Shown in pieces: positions 46,242 to 55,327 of a stretch of 64,000 nucleotides of DNA (the first letter of the stretch is position 1; the number at the start of each line of letters is the position of its first letter). A program made the translations under genes and the position numbers. The notes beneath the pieces were generated by a model, which did no database searches, had not been told where the DNA came from, and was given only the letters and a program-made list of their open reading frames with translations. Source of the stretch: Paraburkholderia phenazinium (lineage in GTDB: Bacteria > Pseudomonadota > Gammaproteobacteria > Burkholderiales > Burkholderiaceae); NCBI RefSeq assembly GCF_900142845.1, contig NZ_FSRU01000002.1, forward strand, positions 2,542,001 through 2,606,000, in the 5' to 3' direction.

Positions 46242-47540
46242 ATGAAACGCAAGACTGTGTTCGCCCTTTCGGCAGTCGTCGTGGCTGCGGCCGCGGCCCT
46301 CGTTCCCGTCCTGTGGTCGGGCGGCGACAACCTGCACAACGGCAGCGCCATGGCCGCCACCCCCGCCGACCAGGCGGACCTGATCAAGAAGGGCGAGTAT
46401 CTCGCCCGGGCCGGCGACTGTATTGCCTGCCACACGGTGCGCGGCGGCAAGGAGTTCGCCGGCGGCCTGCCCATGGCCACGCCGTTCGGCACGATGTTCA
46501 CGCCGAACATCACGCCTGACGATCAATACGGCATCGGCAAGTGGACCCAGGACGACTTCTACCGCGCCATGCACACCGGCCGCTCCAAGGACGGCAGCCT
46601 GCTGTACCCGGGCTTCCCGTTCACGAGCTACACGAAGGTCACGCGGGCCGATGCGGACGCGATCTACGCGTACCTGCGCTCGGTCGCGCCGGTCAACGTG
46701 CCGAGCCGTCCGCACGAACTGAAGTTCCCGTTCAACAACCGCAACCTGCTGATCGGCTGGCGCACGCTGTTCTTCCGTGAAGGCGAGTACAAGGCGGATC
46801 CGACCAAGTCGGTGGAGTGGAATCGCGGCGCGTACCTGATCGAAGGCCTAGGCCATTGCGGCATGTGCCACACGTCGATCAACGCCATGGGCGGCCCGGT
46901 GAACTCGGCCGCCTTCGCGGGCGGCCTGATCCCGCTGCAGAACTGGTACGCTCCGTCGCTCACGTCGAACAAGGAAGCGGGTCTGGGCGACTGGGACATC
47001 AAGGACATCCAGGATCTGCTGAAGACCGGCGTGTCGCAACGCGGCGCGGTGTTCGGTCCGATGGCTGAAGTGGTTCACAACAGCTTGCAGTACATGTCGG
47101 ACGAAGACATCCAGGCAATGTCCACGTATCTGAAGACCATTCCGCAGAAGAGCGAAGCGCCGGAAAACCTGCAACTGGAAACGTCGGCGCAGTTCGGCAC
47201 TGAACTGCTGCAGCAAGGTCAAAAGGTCTACACGGACAACTGCGCGAAGTGCCACGAGGCGAACGGTCTCGGCCAACCGCCGAACTTCCCGCCGCTGGCC
47301 AACAACCCGTCTATCCAGATGCCGTCGGCGGTGAACCCGATCCGCATGGTGTTGAACGGCGGGTATCCGCCGAGCACGGATGGCAATCCGAAGCCGTACG
47401 GCATGCCGCCGTTCGCGCAATCGCTGTCGAATCAGGAAGTCGCAGCCGTGGTGACCTACATCCGGATGTCGTGGGGCAACCACGGCACGGCGGTGTCGCC
47501 GCAGCAGGTGGCGGATCTGCGTTCCGCGCCGCTCGACTGA
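46242..47540 (+). CDS. Triheme cytochrome c (dehydrogenase cytochrome-subunit type)
   Basis: 432 residues. An N-terminal hydrophobic helix (VFALSAVVVAAAAALVPVLW) exports or anchors it. Three heme sites, CIACH (about residue 60), CGMCH (about 205) and CAKCH (about 333), follow the layout of the cytochrome subunit of alcohol or gluconate dehydrogenases, which passes electrons to ubiquinone or oxidase. No dehydrogenase subunit is adjacent; the partner may be the upstream c4-like protein or a distant enzyme. Confidence 0.87.
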   Translation: MKRKTVFALSAVVVAAAAALVPVLWSGGDNLHNGSAMAATPADQADLIKKGEYLARAGDCIACHTVRGGKEFAGGLPMATPFGTMFTPNITPDDQYGIGKWTQDDFYRAMHTGRSKDGSLLYPGFPFTSYTKVTRADADAIYAYLRSVAPVNVPSRPHELKFPFNNRNLLIGWRTLFFREGEYKADPTKSVEWNRGAYLIEGLGHCGMCHTSINAMGGPVNSAAFAGGLIPLQNWYAPSLTSNKEAGLGDWDIKDIQDLLKTGVSQRGAVFGPMAEVVHNSLQYMSDEDIQAMSTYLKTIPQKSEAPENLQLETSAQFGTELLQQGQKVYTDNCAKCHEANGLGQPPNFPPLANNPSIQMPSAVNPIRMVLNGGYPPSTDGNPKPYGMPPFAQSLSNQEVAAVVTYIRMSWGNHGTAVSPQQVADLRSAPLD

Positions 47541-47559
47541 GCGACGCAAGAGGTAAGGA

Positions 47560-47603
47560 GGGCGCGGCCTGCGGGAAATCGCGGCCGCGCCCTTCTGTTT
47601 TTT
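47560..47603 (+). terminator. Terminator of the cytochrome operon
   Basis: Perfect 10-bp stem GGGCGCGGCC (47560-47569) with GGCCGCGCCC (47583-47592), then TTCTGTTTTTT, 20 bp after the stop. Confidence 0.85.
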
Positions 47604-47631
47604 GGACCGGGGCCGGACATCGTCGTGCACA

Positions 47632-48285
47632 ATGGCACACATGGACCGGGTAGGAGAAGATGTCGTGCATGTCGGTGAGCGTTTTAACAGCATTACCCAC
47701 CTCGTCGGCGCGGTGCTGTCGGTGGCGGGGCTGGCTGCGCTCGTGACGATGGGCGCGCTGGAGGACGATCCGTACAAGGTCGTCAGTTTCAGCGTCTACG
47801 GTGCGATGCTGATCGTGCTGTATGCTATATCCACTCTATACCATAGCGTGCGCAACCCGCGCGTGAAGGCGGTCCTGCAAAAATGCGATCATTCGGCGAT
47901 CTACCTGCTGATCGCCGGCAGTTACACGCCGTTCACGCTGGTCACCTTGCGTGGGCCGTGGGGCTGGTCCCTATTCGGGGTAAGCTGGGGGCTTGCGGTC
48001 CTTGGCATCGTGCAGGAACTGACGCTCGGGCGCCGCACCCGTAGCGTTTCGATGGTGCTGTATGTCTTGATGGGATGGCTCGCGCTCGTTGCCATTCGTC
48101 CGCTGGTCGAAGCATTACCGGCCGCGGGCACCGCATGGCTCGTGGCCGGCGGGGTCATCTACAGCGTCGGCATCTACTTCTTCATCAACGACGAGCGCAT
48201 CCGGCACGGACATGGTATCTGGCACCTGTTCGTACTGGCGGGCAGTCTGTGTCAATTCGTCAGTGTTGCGCGCTACGTCGCGTAA
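47632..48285 (+). CDS. Hemolysin III family protein (YqfA-like)
   Basis: 217 residues from ATG 47632; ATG 47641 is also possible and neither has a clear ribosome site. Seven helices and the family features ERFNSITHLVGAVLSVAGL, STLYHS, CDHSAIYLLIAGSYTPFTL and RHGHGIWHLFVL, with the conserved His/Asp residues of the PAQR/HlyIII superfamily. Members act in membrane or lipid homeostasis; true haemolysis is rarely shown. Stands alone. Confidence 0.88.
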   Translation: MAHMDRVGEDVVHVGERFNSITHLVGAVLSVAGLAALVTMGALEDDPYKVVSFSVYGAMLIVLYAISTLYHSVRNPRVKAVLQKCDHSAIYLLIAGSYTPFTLVTLRGPWGWSLFGVSWGLAVLGIVQELTLGRRTRSVSMVLYVLMGWLALVAIRPLVEALPAAGTAWLVAGGVIYSVGIYFFINDERIRHGHGIWHLFVLAGSLCQFVSVARYVA

Positions 48286-48462
48286 CACACCACGACGGCG
48301 AACTTAAAGCCAGTCAACGTGTCTTGATAGCGCGTTGAAGCATTCGGCACACGCTGGCGTGTGCCGCCGATTTCCCTGCGACCGGATCTGGGCTTTGGCC
48401 TCGAATGCGCGCCTCTCGGCTGCGCATTTGCCGTTCGCGATACCGCATTGCAAAGAGTTTTT

Positions 48463-50052
48463 ATGTCTTTTGATTCCCTCGGCTTGTCCGAACCACTGGT
48501 CCGCGCTGTACACGAGCTCGGTTACACCTCCCCTACTCCGATCCAGTTGCAGGCCATTCCGGCCGTGCTGAACGGCGGCGACCTGCTCGCCGGCGCGCAG
48601 ACCGGCACCGGCAAGACGGCCGGCTTCACGCTGCCGATCCTGCAGCGCCTGAACACCATGCCGCCGGTCACCACGGCCGCCGGCAAGCGCGTAGTCCGCG
48701 CGCTGATCCTCACGCCGACGCGCGAACTCGCCGCGCAGGTCGAAGAAAGCGTGCGTGCATACGGCAAGTACCTGAAGCTGAAGTCGACGGTGATGTTCGG
48801 CGGTGTCGGCATCAATCCGCAGATCGACGCGCTGCGTCGTGGGATCGATATCGTGGTGGCCACGCCTGGCCGTCTGCTCGATCACATGCAGCAGAAGACC
48901 ATCGACCTGTCGCATCTCGAGATCCTCGTGCTCGACGAAGCCGACCGCATGCTCGACATGGGCTTCATCCACGACATCAAGCGCGTGCTGGCCAAGCTGC
49001 CGCCGAAGCGCCAGAACCTGCTGTTCTCCGCGACCTTCTCCGATGAGATCAAGGCGCTCGCCGACAATCTGCTCGATTCGCCGGCCCTGATCGAAGTGGC
49101 CCGCCGCAACACGACGGCCGAGCTGGTGGCGCAAAAGATTCACCCGGTGGACCGCGACAAGAAGCGCGAGCTGCTCACGCACCTGATCAAGGAACACAAC
49201 TGGTTCCAGGTGCTGGTGTTCACGCGCACCAAGCACGGCGCGAACCGCCTTGCCGAGCAACTGACCAAGGACGGCATCAGCGCACTGGCGATTCACGGCA
49301 ACAAGAGCCAGTCGGCCCGCACGCGCGCGCTGGCCGAGTTCAAGACCAATACGCTGCAGGTGCTGGTGGCGACCGATATCGCCGCACGCGGCATCGACAT
49401 CGACCAGTTGCCGCACGTGGTCAACTACGACCTGCCGAACGTGCCGGAAGACTATGTGCACCGCATCGGCCGTACCGGCCGCGCCGGGGCGTCGGGCGAA
49501 GCGGTGTCGCTGGTGTGCGTCGATGAACTGCAGTTGTTGAAGGACATCGAGAAGCTGATCAAGCGCGCCGTGCCGCAAGAAGTGATCGCCGGTTTCGAAC
49601 CGGATCCGAATGCGAAGCCGGAGCCGATCCTGCGCCGTGGCCAGGGTGGTGGCGGCGGTGGTGGCCGTCAGCCGCGTCAAGGTCAAGGCGCACCCAAGGG
49701 TGACGGCGGCGGCCGGCGCGACGGCGGTTCCGGCAAGCCGGGGCAGCGCTCGGGACAGCGCCCGGCGGGCGCCCAGCAGCAGGCGAAGCCGCAAGGCGCC
49801 AAGCCGGCTGGCTCGGCCGCGCAACCGCAGGTGCGCAAGGACAATCCGCGCCACGAGACGACGCGCCATCACGGCAAGCCGGGTCCGGCCACGCATGACA
49901 GCGCCGGTGCGACGCATGCGCCGCGCAAGCCGCAGGGTCAGGGCAAGCCGCAAGGCGGCAACCCGGGCGCGTTGCTGAGCGGCGCCAAGCCGCGTGGCGA
50001 TGCGCCGCGCAGCTCGCAGCCGCCGCGCAATGGTGGGCAGCGCGGGCGGTGA
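48463..50052 (+). CDS. rhlE: DEAD-box RNA helicase RhlE
   Basis: 529 residues from ATG 48463 (AAGAG upstream). The Q motif is [10 protein letters not shown]; motif I AQTGTGKT; Ia [38 protein letters not shown]. After the core (about 380 residues) comes a basic, Gly/Gln/Pro-rich tail with Arg-Gly repeats that binds RNA nonspecifically. This matches RhlE of Burkholderia, an RNA remodelling helicase in ribosome assembly, RNA decay and cold growth. Confidence 0.93.
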   Translation: MSFDSLGLSEPLVRAVHELGYTSPTPIQLQAIPAVLNGGDLLAGAQTGTGKTAGFTLPILQRLNTMPPVTTAAGKRVVRALILTPTRELAAQVEESVRAYGKYLKLKSTVMFGGVGINPQIDALRRGIDIVVATPGRLLDHMQQKTIDLSHLEILVLDEADRMLDMGFIHDIKRVLAKLPPKRQNLLFSATFSDEIKALADNLLDSPALIEVARRNTTAELVAQKIHPVDRDKKRELLTHLIKEHNWFQVLVFTRTKHGANRLAEQLTKDGISALAIHGNKSQSARTRALAEFKTNTLQVLVATDIAARGIDIDQLPHVVNYDLPNVPEDYVHRIGRTGRAGASGEAVSLVCVDELQLLKDIEKLIKRAVPQEVIAGFEPDPNAKPEPILRRGQGGGGGGGRQPRQGQGAPKGDGGGRRDGGSGKPGQRSGQRPAGAQQQAKPQGAKPAGSAAQPQVRKDNPRHETTRHHGKPGPATHDSAGATHAPRKPQGQGKPQGGNPGALLSGAKPRGDAPRSSQPPRNGGQRGR

Positions 50053-50071
50053 GCCTGGCTGCCTAGCCGCG

Positions 50072-50596
50072 TCAACGGCGGGCCGCCGCAGCGGCCTGCT
50101 TCAGGTGCTCGATCTGCTGTTCCCACCGATCGAGCACCGCCGCTCCTCCCTCCTCCAGTTCGAACGTAATGCCGCCTGTCAGGCGCGCATAGGGCACGCG
50201 CTGCGCTTCGCCGGTATCGATCGCGCCGATAAAGTGGGCGAGACCGCTACTGTCTCCAGGCACCGCGGCCAGCGGCTCGAACTGCAACTGCACCTGATAG
50301 AACGCTTCCTCACAGACGAACGTCAGCGCCGCACGGCCGCTGCGCGCGAGCACACCCGCCGCCCGCGATTGCGGCCATAACGCGACGCACAGCGTGCGCG
50401 AGTCGGGCGCATACAACTCCCCTACTCCCAGCAGCGAGGTCCGCACATGGCTATTGTTTGCGTCGGTCGTTAGAAAGGACGCCGTAAAACCCGTCTTGCT
50501 GGCGAGAGAGGTGCCGTCGAACAATGCGCGCGGCGCGGCCGGCCATTCGTCGAACACGAGCTGTTCGAGCGGGTGTCGGGATGCAGAATCGGTCAT
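50072..50596 (-). CDS. FMN-binding split-barrel protein (pyridoxamine oxidase-like)
   Basis: 174 residues from ATG 50596 (GGAG seven bases upstream). The strand pattern SFLTTDANNSHVRTSLLGVG, LCVALWPQSRAAG and ALTFVCEEAFYQVQLQFEPL is that of the FMN split barrel of the PNPOx-like family. A C-terminal helix follows. It ends 19 bp from rhlE, convergent. It is 122 bp downstream of a diiron protein on the same strand, though a strong hairpin stands between them. Confidence 0.75.
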   Translation of the reverse strand: MTDSASRHPLEQLVFDEWPAAPRALFDGTSLASKTGFTASFLTTDANNSHVRTSLLGVGELYAPDSRTLCVALWPQSRAAGVLARSGRAALTFVCEEAFYQVQLQFEPLAAVPGDSSGLAHFIGAIDTGEAQRVPYARLTGGITFELEEGGAAVLDRWEQQIEHLKQAAAAARR

Positions 50597-50642
50597 CGCC
50601 TGACTCCGGTTCATCAATCGTCTTTGAATCGAACTACGAAAT

Positions 50643-50674
50643 GAAGAATGGCCCGCACAGGCGGGCCATTCTTC
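50643..50674 (-). terminator. Strong hairpin after the diiron protein gene
   Basis: Perfect 14-bp stem GAAGAATGGCCCGC / GCGGGCCATTCTTC with a 4-nt loop, 44 bp after the stop of the diiron gene. The T tail on the minus strand is weak (ATTTCG), so termination is probable but not certain. Confidence 0.6.
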
Positions 50675-50718
50675 AAACCTTTTGCCGAGTCGGCGAGCCG
50701 CTAACCCAGCCCACGCCG

Positions 50719-51546
50719 CTAGCGAAAGAATACATGCTGCGTGATCTTGGCGAGCGGGTAATGCACGCCGGGTTGAATCCGCGCGGGCAGATCGAGCGGC
50801 TTGAGCAGCATCTTCACGCACATGTCCGCCGACAGATTGCGACGCACCAGCGTATTGATGCGCGCCGCCCGGTCGCGGTTATAGGCGGAATCATGCACGC
50901 GCTCCGGATAGCGGATCGCAAACACATGCCGCAGCGCGATCTCCGAGTCTTCGTTCTTGATTTCCAGCACGCGGCGCATCAGCGCACCCAGCACAGCCAG
51001 GCGGCCATTGCCCTCGATCTTGTTGTACTTCTTGAAGTATTTGAAAAAGTGCTTGTAGTGACGGACTTCGTCGGTGCGGATAAGGTCGGTGATCTCCTTG
51101 AGCACCGGTTCGTCCGAGCATTCGCCGATCGCGCGATACAAGGTCGCCGTGCCCGTCTCCACCACGCAGCGTGCAACCATTTCAAGCGCACGCGTCTTTT
51201 CGAAGTCTTCGACGGAGCACGTCTTCGAATACTCCTCGAAGAAATTGCTGAAGGCCGTGTCCCAGTCGAATTCCGGCCACACGTAAGCGATATAGGTCTT
51301 CAGGGCCCGGCCGTGCTGCATCTCTTCCGGCTCCCACTCGTTGTTGAGCCACGCCGACACTTCAGGGTCGCCGTTGAAGAAGGTACTCAGATTGCTGGTG
51401 TAGAGATCCGTACCGCTTTCAATGAACGAAGCGGCGCACAGCAGAAGCAGCAGATCTTCGTTGGCCACGGCCCGTTGCCTGTCAATCCGGCTGAGGTCGA
51501 TGTCCTCAATCCGCCAGGGCATCACATGGTTACGCTCAGTGTGCAT
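50719..51546 (-). CDS. Ferritin-like diiron protein (acyl-ACP desaturase-like)
   Basis: 275 residues from ATG 51546 with AAGGA upstream. The four-helix bundle carries a full diiron set: Glu in ASFIESGTDLYT, EPEEMQHGRAL, Glu in VVETGTATLYRAIGE, and TDEVRHYKHFFKYF. The EEMQHGRAL helix is close to the EENRHGDLL motif of soluble acyl-ACP desaturases. It could be a desaturase or another O2-activating oxidase; the substrate is unknown. Cytoplasmic. Confidence 0.8.
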   Translation of the reverse strand: MHTERNHVMPWRIEDIDLSRIDRQRAVANEDLLLLLCAASFIESGTDLYTSNLSTFFNGDPEVSAWLNNEWEPEEMQHGRALKTYIAYVWPEFDWDTAFSNFFEEYSKTCSVEDFEKTRALEMVARCVVETGTATLYRAIGECSDEPVLKEITDLIRTDEVRHYKHFFKYFKKYNKIEGNGRLAVLGALMRRVLEIKNEDSEIALRHVFAIRYPERVHDSAYNRDRAARINTLVRRNLSADMCVKMLLKPLDLPARIQPGVHYPLAKITQHVFFR

Positions 51547-51904
51547 TTGTTCCTTGCTCCGAAAGCTATATCGACTTCTAGAGCGTGCCCAGAACCGCCT
51601 GCGTTTCGCCCGGCTGCTTGTCGCGTCGATACAGCGCCTTGAATTAGAGTTAACCCCTTGTATCTTGCATCTTAGCTGGTGTTCCGCAACTCTGCAGATA
51701 ACACAGCACAGACCATACCCACGCGCGGCAGTTCCGACGGCCGGTAGTCGAAATGTTCCAGAACAACACAAAGCGGCCGCAGCGCACAAAAAAGGCAGCC
51801 TGCGACGCGCTGCCCGCCGTTGGACACACTGCGATAGACGACGCGCAACGTAATGCGCGGTAAGGCTCAGCGGCCGGGAAGCGGCTGCGCTGCGGGCCGC
51901 GCGT
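51547..51904. other. Intergenic region diiron gene / MHS transporter
   Basis: 358 bp. It holds a minus-strand terminator at its right end (separate entry) and presumably the promoter of the diiron gene at its left. I see no gene in it. Confidence 0.4.
51788..51814 (-). terminator. Terminator after the MHS transporter gene
   Basis: Stem GGCAGC (51794-51799) with GCTGCC (51809-51814), 9-nt loop, then six T on the minus strand. It lies about 90 bp after the stop. Confidence 0.7.
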
Positions 51905-53287
51905 TTAATGCGCGAAGGATATGCTGCGCCCCACACGGCGTCTGCGCCAGGCGACGATCGCAAGCGACAGGCCGGACAGCAACGCAGCCGCCAGCACGTA
52001 ATAGCTGGGCGCAAGCTTGTCGCCGGTCAGATGGATGAAGGTCTCTACGATCGTCGGCGCAAAGCCGCCGAAGACCGTCACGCCGATGCTGTAGCCGATC
52101 GAAAGACCCGTCGAACGCACATGGGTCGGAAAGATTTCGGACATCAGGGCCGGCATGGGCCCCGAATACGCGGCCTTGAGGATGCCGGCCGTGCCTTGCA
52201 GGAGCAACAGCCAGCCGACGGTCGGGTGACTCTGCAGCAGTGCGAACATTGGATAGATCAGCACGCCCATCAGCAACGATGTACCCAGCATGATGCGGAT
52301 ACGGCCGATGCGGTCGGACCACGCGCCCATCACCGGCGACAGCACGAGTTGCAGACCGCCGTTGAGCACCACGGCGCCGAATGAGACGGCCGCCGGCATG
52401 TGCAACTGTTTCACGGCATACAGCGGCATATAGAGCTGCAGGACGTATACGCCCACCGTCGATTGCGCGACGATGCCGATCGCAAGAAGCAGGTTCACCC
52501 ATTGGCTGCTGAACGAAGCGGCCGGGTCGCTTGTCTTGCCGCGGGGCGAGCCGCTCGGCTTGCCGCCTGATTCGTCATGGTCGCGTTCGCGGCGCAGCGC
52601 CAGAAATTCGGGCGTCTCGTCCAGATGCGAGCGGATGTAATAGCCAATCGGCCCGATTAGCACACCGAACAGGAACGGAATGCGCCAGCCCCAGCTACTC
52701 AGGTGCTCGGGCGACATCCACGCGGTGAGCAGCGAGCCGAAGGCGGCCGCGAGAATCGCCGCAAGCCCCTGGCTGGCGAACTGCCAGCTCGCGAAATAGC
52801 CGCGCCGCGTGGGGCTGTGTTCGACCATGAAGGCCGTCGCGCTGCCGAACTCGCCGCCCACCGCAAACCCTTGCACGAGCCGCGCGACCAGGATCAATAC
52901 CGGCGCCGTGATGCCGATCGCCGCATACGGCGGCATCACGGCCATCGTCAAGGTGCCGACCATCATCAGCGCAATCGAGAGCGTCAGCGCCGCCTTGCGG
53001 CCCTTCCGGTCGCCGTAGATGCCAAGGATCACGGCGCCGAACGGCCGCATCAGGAACGAGATGCCGAAGGTGGCGATGGCCAGCAGCGTCGAGAGCCACT
53101 CGTCGTGCATCGGGAAGAACTGCTTCGCGATGAGGCTGGCGAAGTAGCCATAGACCGAAAAGTCGAACCATTCCAGCGCATTGCCGACGGACGACGAGAA
53201 GATGATGCGCCGGACCATCGCTTTCGACACCGGCGCGGCGGGATGAGGAGCGGCCGCCGCAGCGGCAGGCGAAGCGAGGTCGGTCAT
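51905..53287 (-). CDS. MHS-family MFS transporter
   Basis: 460 residues, 12 helices. An Ala/Pro-rich tail precedes FSSSVGNALEWFDFSVYGYFA, the MHS signature; YGDRKGRKAALTLS is the loop 2-3 motif and LVQGFAVGGEFGSATAFMVEH the substrate-region signature. Related to proline/betaine, shikimate and alpha-ketoglutarate carriers. It has no long periplasmic insert, unlike the one at 25.2 kb. It is 89 bp downstream of ggt; uptake of a gamma-glutamyl product or amino acid is a plausible link only. Confidence 0.88.
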   Translation of the reverse strand: MTDLASPAAAAAAPHPAAPVSKAMVRRIIFSSSVGNALEWFDFSVYGYFASLIAKQFFPMHDEWLSTLLAIATFGISFLMRPFGAVILGIYGDRKGRKAALTLSIALMMVGTLTMAVMPPYAAIGITAPVLILVARLVQGFAVGGEFGSATAFMVEHSPTRRGYFASWQFASQGLAAILAAAFGSLLTAWMSPEHLSSWGWRIPFLFGVLIGPIGYYIRSHLDETPEFLALRRERDHDESGGKPSGSPRGKTSDPAASFSSQWVNLLLAIGIVAQSTVGVYVLQLYMPLYAVKQLHMPAAVSFGAVVLNGGLQLVLSPVMGAWSDRIGRIRIMLGTSLLMGVLIYPMFALLQSHPTVGWLLLLQGTAGILKAAYSGPMPALMSEIFPTHVRSTGLSIGYSIGVTVFGGFAPTIVETFIHLTGDKLAPSYYVLAAALLSGLSLAIVAWRRRRVGRSISFAH

Positions 53288-53308
53288 GGTCGGATCTGCA
53301 GAAGACGC

Positions 53309-53349
53309 GGGGCAGCCCCCAAGGTTTGATCCTCACCCAGGGCTGCCCC
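53309..53349. repeat. Hairpin between ggt and the MHS gene
   Basis: Perfect 10-bp stem GGGGCAGCCC (53309-53318) with GGGCTGCCCC (53340-53349) and a 21-nt loop, without a T-run. It is the only structure in the 89-bp gap. Confidence 0.5.
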
Positions 53350-53376
53350 ACGCAAAGCGAAGGGGCGTAGCGGCGT

Positions 53377-55014
53377 TCAAAACCCGGCGGCAAGCCCGTC
53401 ACGGCGGCTGTCGCTGGCCGCGACGTAGCCGCGTTCCGGATCGTTGCGATCGAGCTTCCAGATGTACTGACCCGAACCGAAGTCCATATACGGATCGTCC
53501 ACCGACTTGATCGTATGGCCAAGACCTTCGAGCGCGCGGGCCGTGTTGGCGTCGAGCGTCGCTTCGATATCGATCGTGAAATCGCGGTTCACCTTCCAGC
53601 GCGGCGCGTCGCACGCCGCCTGCGGCTGCTGGCCGTAATCGAGCATCCGTACTATGGATTGCAGGTGACCTTGCGGCTGCATGTCGCCGCCCATCACGCC
53701 GAAGCTCATCACCGCTTCCTGCTTGCCGTCGACCTGTTGCGTGAGGAAGGCCGGGATGATCGTATGGAACGGCCGCTTGCCGCCCTCCACGACGTTCGGC
53801 GACTTCGGGTCCATCGAGAAGCCGCAGCCGCGGTTCTGCAGCGCAATGCCGCTGTCCGGCACGACGATGCCCGAGCCGAAGCCCATGTAGTTCGACTGGA
53901 TGAAGCTCACCATCATGCCGCGCTCGTCCGCCACCGACATGTAGATCGTGCCGCCGGCCTTCGGCATGCCGAAGTCGAACTGCGTCGCACGCTTCGGATC
54001 GATCAGCTTCGCGCGCGAGCTCAGATAGGCGTCGTCGAGCATCTGCTCGGGCGTGACATCCATCGAACGCGGGTCCGCGACGTAACGGTAGACATCGGCG
54101 AAGGCGAGCTTCATCGCTTCGATCTGCAGATGCTGCGATGCGACGTTGTCCACCGCGAGCGAGGCCACATCGAACTTTTCGAGGATGCCGAGCGCGATCA
54201 GCGCGGCAATGCCCTGGCCGTTCGGCGGAATCTCATGGACCGTGTAGCCGCGATAATCCTTGGCGATCGGCTCGACCCAATCCGCGCGGTAGTTGCGCAG
54301 GTCTTCCACCGTCATGGCGCCACCGCTCTCGCGCGCGAACGCCGCGATCTGCTCGGCGATCTCGCCTTCGTAGTACGCCCGCGGCCCCAGCTCGGCCAGC
54401 TTGCGCAGGGTCTTCGCATGACCGGGGAAACGCACCAGCTCGCTCACTTCCGGCGCCCGGCCGCGCGGCATGAAGGTCTGGGCGAAACCCGGCAGATCCT
54501 TCAGCTCGGGCACGGCGGCCGCCCATTTGTAGGCGACGATGCTCGCCACCGCATGACCGCGCTCGGCGATTTCGATGGCCGGTTCCATCAGGTCGGCAAA
54601 CGGCAGCGAACCGAATTTCTGATGCAACGCCTCCCAGCCCGCAATCACGCCCGGCACCGTCACCGCATCCCAGCCGCGCTTGGGCTGCTTCGCGAGACCA
54701 TGCTCTTCACCGTACTTGCGCTTGAAGTAGTCCACATTCCAGGCCGCCGGCGACACCCCCGACGCATTCAGGCCGTGCAGCTTCGCGCCATCCCACACCA
54801 GCGCGAACGCGTCACCACCGAGGCCGCACGAGACCGGCTCGACCACCGTAATGGCCGCTGCTGCCGCGATCGCCGCGTCGACCGCATTGCCGCCCTTCCA
54901 CAGCATGCGCAAGCCGGCCTGGGCTGCGAGCGGGTGCGAAGTCGAAACGATGTTGCGCGCGAAGACCGGCAGGCGCGGTGTCGGATAAGGGTTTTGCCAG
55001 TTGAAGCGGGTCAT
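53377..55014 (-). CDS. Gamma-glutamyltransferase family protein
   Basis: 545 residues, an Ntn-hydrolase precursor that cuts itself before a threonine. The start ATG 55014 gives TRFNWQNPYPTPRLPVFA with no signal peptide, so it is cytoplasmic, unlike classical Ggt. STSHPLAAQAGLRMLWKGGN and AAAAITVVEPVSCGLGGDAF are the large-subunit hallmarks. The nucleophile is probably Thr in GGTIYMSVADERG, where most Ggt read TTH. FGSGIV and NRGCGFSMDP follow. It may act on gamma-glutamyl amides or, like HpxW, on another amide. Confidence 0.88.
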   Translation of the reverse strand: MTRFNWQNPYPTPRLPVFARNIVSTSHPLAAQAGLRMLWKGGNAVDAAIAAAAAITVVEPVSCGLGGDAFALVWDGAKLHGLNASGVSPAAWNVDYFKRKYGEEHGLAKQPKRGWDAVTVPGVIAGWEALHQKFGSLPFADLMEPAIEIAERGHAVASIVAYKWAAAVPELKDLPGFAQTFMPRGRAPEVSELVRFPGHAKTLRKLAELGPRAYYEGEIAEQIAAFARESGGAMTVEDLRNYRADWVEPIAKDYRGYTVHEIPPNGQGIAALIALGILEKFDVASLAVDNVASQHLQIEAMKLAFADVYRYVADPRSMDVTPEQMLDDAYLSSRAKLIDPKRATQFDFGMPKAGGTIYMSVADERGMMVSFIQSNYMGFGSGIVVPDSGIALQNRGCGFSMDPKSPNVVEGGKRPFHTIIPAFLTQQVDGKQEAVMSFGVMGGDMQPQGHLQSIVRMLDYGQQPQAACDAPRWKVNRDFTIDIEATLDANTARALEGLGHTIKSVDDPYMDFGSGQYIWKLDRNDPERGYVAASDSRRDGLAAGF

Positions 55015-55327
55015 GTAGAGGACTCTCGGAAAGCGCGGCCCGGCTCGGTACCTCCGCCGGGGCCATTAGAAAACCAGCACGGAACGAACCTTTGATTGCA
55101 GCGCGAACCGGTCGAAAAAACAAATTCATTTATCAAATGAATAAATGCAGAAATCCTCTGAATAGCCGGACCTGGGTTGGGCCGCGCGTCGGATGCGATC
55201 GTGCGCATGTCGCGTACGTTGGCGGACAACCCGCCCGTTGGTCTTACAATAGCTCACCTAAATCATCGCTCGCTCCTGGCGCTGGTTGCCGCATCCGGCG
55301 CCGACGCAATCACCTGACCCGAGACAC

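Noticed and set aside
47632..48285. A haemolysin virulence gene
   Set aside because: The family name is historical. The sequence supports a YqfA/PAQR-like membrane protein and nothing shows lytic activity.
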